Assembly: GCA_003024785.1 (NCBI GenBank)
Contig: PUQB01000005.1
Location: 453,732 to 517,731 of the forward strand
DNA from: Selaginella tamariscina
Taxonomy: Eukaryota; Streptophyta; Lycopodiopsida; Selaginellales; Selaginellaceae
Length of the DNA: 64,000 bases
Reading direction: 5' to 3'
In this document: positions 60,952 through 64,000 of the stretch, piece by piece
Layout of the letters: the number at the start of each line of letters is the position of its first letter
Numbering within the stretch: position 1 is the stretch's first letter
The notes under the pieces: model-generated
The model's input: the letters and a program-made list of their open reading frames with translations, nothing else
The model's database searches: none
Told to the model about the DNA's origin: nothing
Program-made: the position numbers and the translations under genes

Positions 60952-61629
60952 TGGTCTCGAGGACTCTGTAGGCCAGATGTGGTGCTTCTCAGGAAGCTTC
61001 AGTGGTCACCAGGACACTGTGTTGAGCATCCAACTCCAAGGGTCCGAATCGGCAAGCCGGCCTTACCTCAAAAGTGGTGGAAGGTGTTGGATGGCCTCTA
61101 CCCGGACGCCGTGAGGGTCCATGTATAGGGTAAGGGAGTTCTACTATAATGGTTTGGTAGAGAGCGTTGCTCAGCCCATGAGTAGGACAAGCAGGGAATA
61201 CCCGCTTGTAAGGTGAATAGAAGGAATATGGATATATTATATTGCCTGTCTGATTACAAACTATCTCCAATAGAGAAGCAAGATACAAGACACAGACTTG
61301 ACTCCCAAAAGACCCCGACCCACTACTAGCCTTCCTGCTTATGTAGTGGGTTACCTAGAGCTAGACCCTAGGTACAGGTGGCGCCTTCCTATTGGTCTGC
61401 CGCCTTGTGACAGAGTCTTGTCTGTCAAATTTATGCACCTCCCTCACGCGTGCTGTCCTACGTACCCTGGGTAGTTGGTCCGAATGATCGGATCTACACC
61501 TGGTTACGTCGCCGCCTGACATCGGTCGCCATCAGTTCGTATCTGAGGTACCTTCTTTATCCGGTGCTTTGTCTCGTCGCTCATCCGCGCCAGCTGGCCG
61601 TTTGAGGGTGTCTAACCACCGTCAACCAG
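60952..61629 (-). repeat. Family 1 LTR c (5' LTR of copy 2, joined to copy 3)
   Basis: Very similar to LTR b, but its outer end is missing. At about 61629 it passes directly into coiled-coil ORF sequence of copy 3, without a polypurine tract or the first 35 or so bases of the LTR. Confidence 0.8.
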
Positions 61630-64000
61630 CGTCCTCCCGTATAGCCTGCCATCACTCTATAAGCTTAGTTATGATGGTATCATGTTCCTTTTCCACGGTT
61701 AAGAGGTTGAGGTTGTTATACACCGCCATTGCTTCCTTTAGTTGATCGAAGGCCTCTGCAAGCTTAAGGTAAGCCAATGAGACCCACCGACCATCGGCAT
61801 AGAAATGCTAGTAGGTATCCCTTGACTCTTCTTCAAATTTGCCCTCTGTTCTCTCCTAGTCTAGCCCAATAGATTGTTTAGGTATCTCTAACGGGGATTC
61901 TAGCGTAACGGGGGTCCCACTGCCAGGGGAACCGCTCGTATGGGTTATGTCATTTGGTGCTTGGGTGGTTCCTGGTCAGGAAAGGGGTTGCCCCTCACTT
62001 GCATCTTTGTCGACTCTGGGGGTTATGGTTGTTCCCTTTTGTTGCCCTGACCTATTCCGATCAGTCCAATGGTAGTTGAAGTATTGCACTGTACATCTCC
62101 TTCCAAGGTACTATTGATGTGGCGGTCCTCATGACATCCTCTGAGGTGACTGGCACAACTATTCTTGCACCCAGATAGGCAATGATGGCGCCGCCCAACC
62201 ATTATTGCCTTTGTAGTACTTGCCTCAAGCGTGCAGTTAATCCTCGTGGACCATTGAGCTGGCCACACATGTGTTTGGGGGTCTTTCTCTCGATCACGCC
62301 GTCCTTCCTGTTGTGCTTCCTTGGGGGTTCCCTGTTGTGGTGACTACCTTCCCCCGAGTGCCTTGGTCTGAGCTCCTTCTGGGTGGATGTTTGGCCCAAC
62401 ACAGTTATTGTCAGCTATCAGTCGCAGTGCTTGTCCATCATTACTGCTCTTTGTGACCCTAAATGTCTGGTGGAGCCCACCTTGGTCTTAATTGTAGGGC
62501 CTTTCTGTTTGGTCCCTCCCTACTGAGGCCTTTTGCCAATTGTCCTGCACATACCATACCTGGGGACTTCACGCCCTACTTCTATTATAGAATGTCCATG
62601 CCAAGGCTCTTTTCTCCCCCGTTTTCGTAGCTGATCTTTGATCAGCTATGGTTGTGGGTGTTCTTGGTTGAGGCCGGGGTTGGTATGGGATGTCAATCTT
62701 GTCCACTACTAGGCTTGGATTGGGCCCACTTAGATGGCATTGTCGTCCAACTGTGGTGCATTCAGGTGGCTCCTCTAGAATTGTAAAGGTGGTTGGTGAA
62801 TTGGTCTTGCATTGTGTTTGTATTGTTTTGGGCTTCGGGTGCTCCCCATGTGATCCTTGGTCTACCTGTGTGATGTCTACCTTGGTGGGGTCCTCCCACC
62901 TTACGTGGCCCGAGCCTAGTGTACGGAGCAGGAGGCCGTCATTTCACTATCATCCAATCCTCCATGCCTACCTGGCGCAAAGTGTTTTAGCACTCTGAAT
63001 TGCTGCGCAGGTGCCCGGACTTGCCTTGCAGCCACATATCTTAGTCCCCTCTTGGTGTGAAATCTTATTTGCTGGTGCTCCCAGTCATGTTGTACCTTTG
63101 CACCCCTGAGTTAGGAGCAACCAAGAAGCATGTCAAATTCCCCTCCGATGTGCATGTTGAGGACAATGACGTTTACCCAAAATTTGATAGCTTGGATCTC
63201 GACATTTACTGCCCTTAGGATACCCCTTGGTGTTACCTCGGCTTGATTTGTCATGCGTACCTAAAAAGGAGTCGGCTCTAGGGTTGGCATACTCAACTCA
63301 CGATGAAGTTTCATTGACATGATGTTCACTGCCGACCCTCCATCTATAATCACATTGTTGATTGTGCAGCCCGCCATCTAAACCAGAATGGTTGGCACGC
63401 CATCCACAAATCCACTGTGGTTGCGGTGCCTCTTGGCTGGGGCCGAGTTGATCCTTGTGGCCAAGCCTCGTATAGTATGGCTGGAATAAGTGGCACTTTT
63501 TGTCCTGTCGATGCCCTGGCCTCTCCTATGCTGAAGGTGAGGTGTTCCCGCCTCCTCACTATTCTCTTTGATCCTCGACTCTAGTTGGGCTTCACCAGTC
63601 TTGGAGCAGTTAGTATGTCGGTTTGCTTCCTTACCCACTGCGTCAATACTGAGGGTTTTGCTACCCATGCCTTCTCACGGTGCCTTCATGTTCTCATGGT
63701 TCTACACATGTGTGGTTGACTTATTTTGTCTACTAGGGGGGCATGTGGTGTTGTGTTCATCCCGTCGTCTCGACCTAGTAGTACTACAATTACTCAGTTT
63801 GCTTGCGATGTGGGGATTAGTGTCGGATTGGCGGAGGTCTGCCTATTCACCGCCCTTGTGGTGCCAGGCACTTGCGATTCCAGCATGGGTTTGATTAATG
63901 ATACCCATGAACACCAGTAGAGCAGGTACGGACCACCACATAGTGCGCACGTCATCTCCTTGTGTTCCATCTACCTCTTCATGTCATCTTACCTAGGTTG
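61630..64000 (-). mobile_element. Family 1 element, copy 3 (internal part, runs off the window)
   Basis: From left to right (3' to 5' of the element): coiled-coil start (61630-61770, with EAMAVYNNLNLLTVEKEHD), the conserved unknown ORF (about 62080-62210, IVVPVTSEDV), long decayed sequence, protease (about 63290-63400, VIIDGGSAVNIMS) and further sequence like 57.9-58.5 kb. As in copy 1, no RT lies between protease and coiled coil. Gag and the 5' LTR lie beyond 64000. Confidence 0.75.

Larger units (their letters stand above)
54627..61629 (-). mobile_element. Family 1 element, copy 2 (with reverse transcriptase)
   Basis: Bounded by LTR b (3') and LTR c (5'). On the minus strand the order is gag, knuckle-like region, protease, RT, coiled-coil ORF. 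RNase H and integrase are absent. The RT is uninterrupted for 293 codons, unlike the decayed gag. Confidence 0.85.

Noticed and set aside
1-64000. tRNA, rRNA or CRISPR features
   Set aside because: No cloverleaf with a TTCRA loop, rRNA core motif or regularly spaced repeat array was found by eye.

Overview
The window is nuclear DNA from a land plant, most likely a seed-free vascular plant of the Selaginella type. The evidence is an 18-exon class III HD-ZIP gene whose 17 introns are mostly 48-80 bp, PPR genes that contain introns, and a chromovirus that resembles the Tcn1 group known from mosses and lycophytes. The lineage call is an inference.

Layout. (1) 1-7010: the 3' part of a decayed Ty3/gypsy element (family 1, + strand) with gag, protease and coiled-coil remnants and a 730-bp 3' LTR, but no reverse transcriptase. 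(2) 7011-24840: an AT-rich, decayed host segment cut up by three insertions: a complete Tcn1-like chromovirus (family B, 8422-13444, minus, TSD ACTTC), a solo LTR of family C (14298-15268), and a complete family C chromovirus (16686-23956, plus, TSD CATAT). A fragment resembling an N6/N4 DNA methyltransferase lies between them. (3) 24840-43760: a gene island holding an SBP-box transcription factor (minus), a CASP-like membrane protein (plus), an HD-ZIP III transcription factor (minus), two neighbouring PPR genes (minus) and a probable PET117-like small mitochondrial protein (plus). (4) 43760-53246: a very AT-rich gene-poor stretch with MITEs, including a near-perfect hAT foldback, and tandem repeats. 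(5) 53247-64000: a head-to-tail array of family 1 elements on the minus strand with three LTRs; one element carries RT joined to a coiled-coil ORF.

How the genes work together. The SBP and HD-ZIP III genes are developmental regulators, each with a recognisable microRNA site: miR156 with a one-base bulge, and miR166 split by an intron. The PPR proteins and PET117 act in organelles. No operon-like logic is expected.

The most notable signals are these. Family B shows a Tf1-type self-priming arrangement: the sequence next to the 5' LTR is complementary to the predicted RNA 5' end, which lies 29 nt downstream of a TATA-like motif. Family 1 elements share a coiled-coil ORF and a second unknown conserved ORF. 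Single-base losses recur in homopolymers, even in the HD-ZIP III gene, which suggests consensus errors in the assembly and means frameshifts here should be read with caution.
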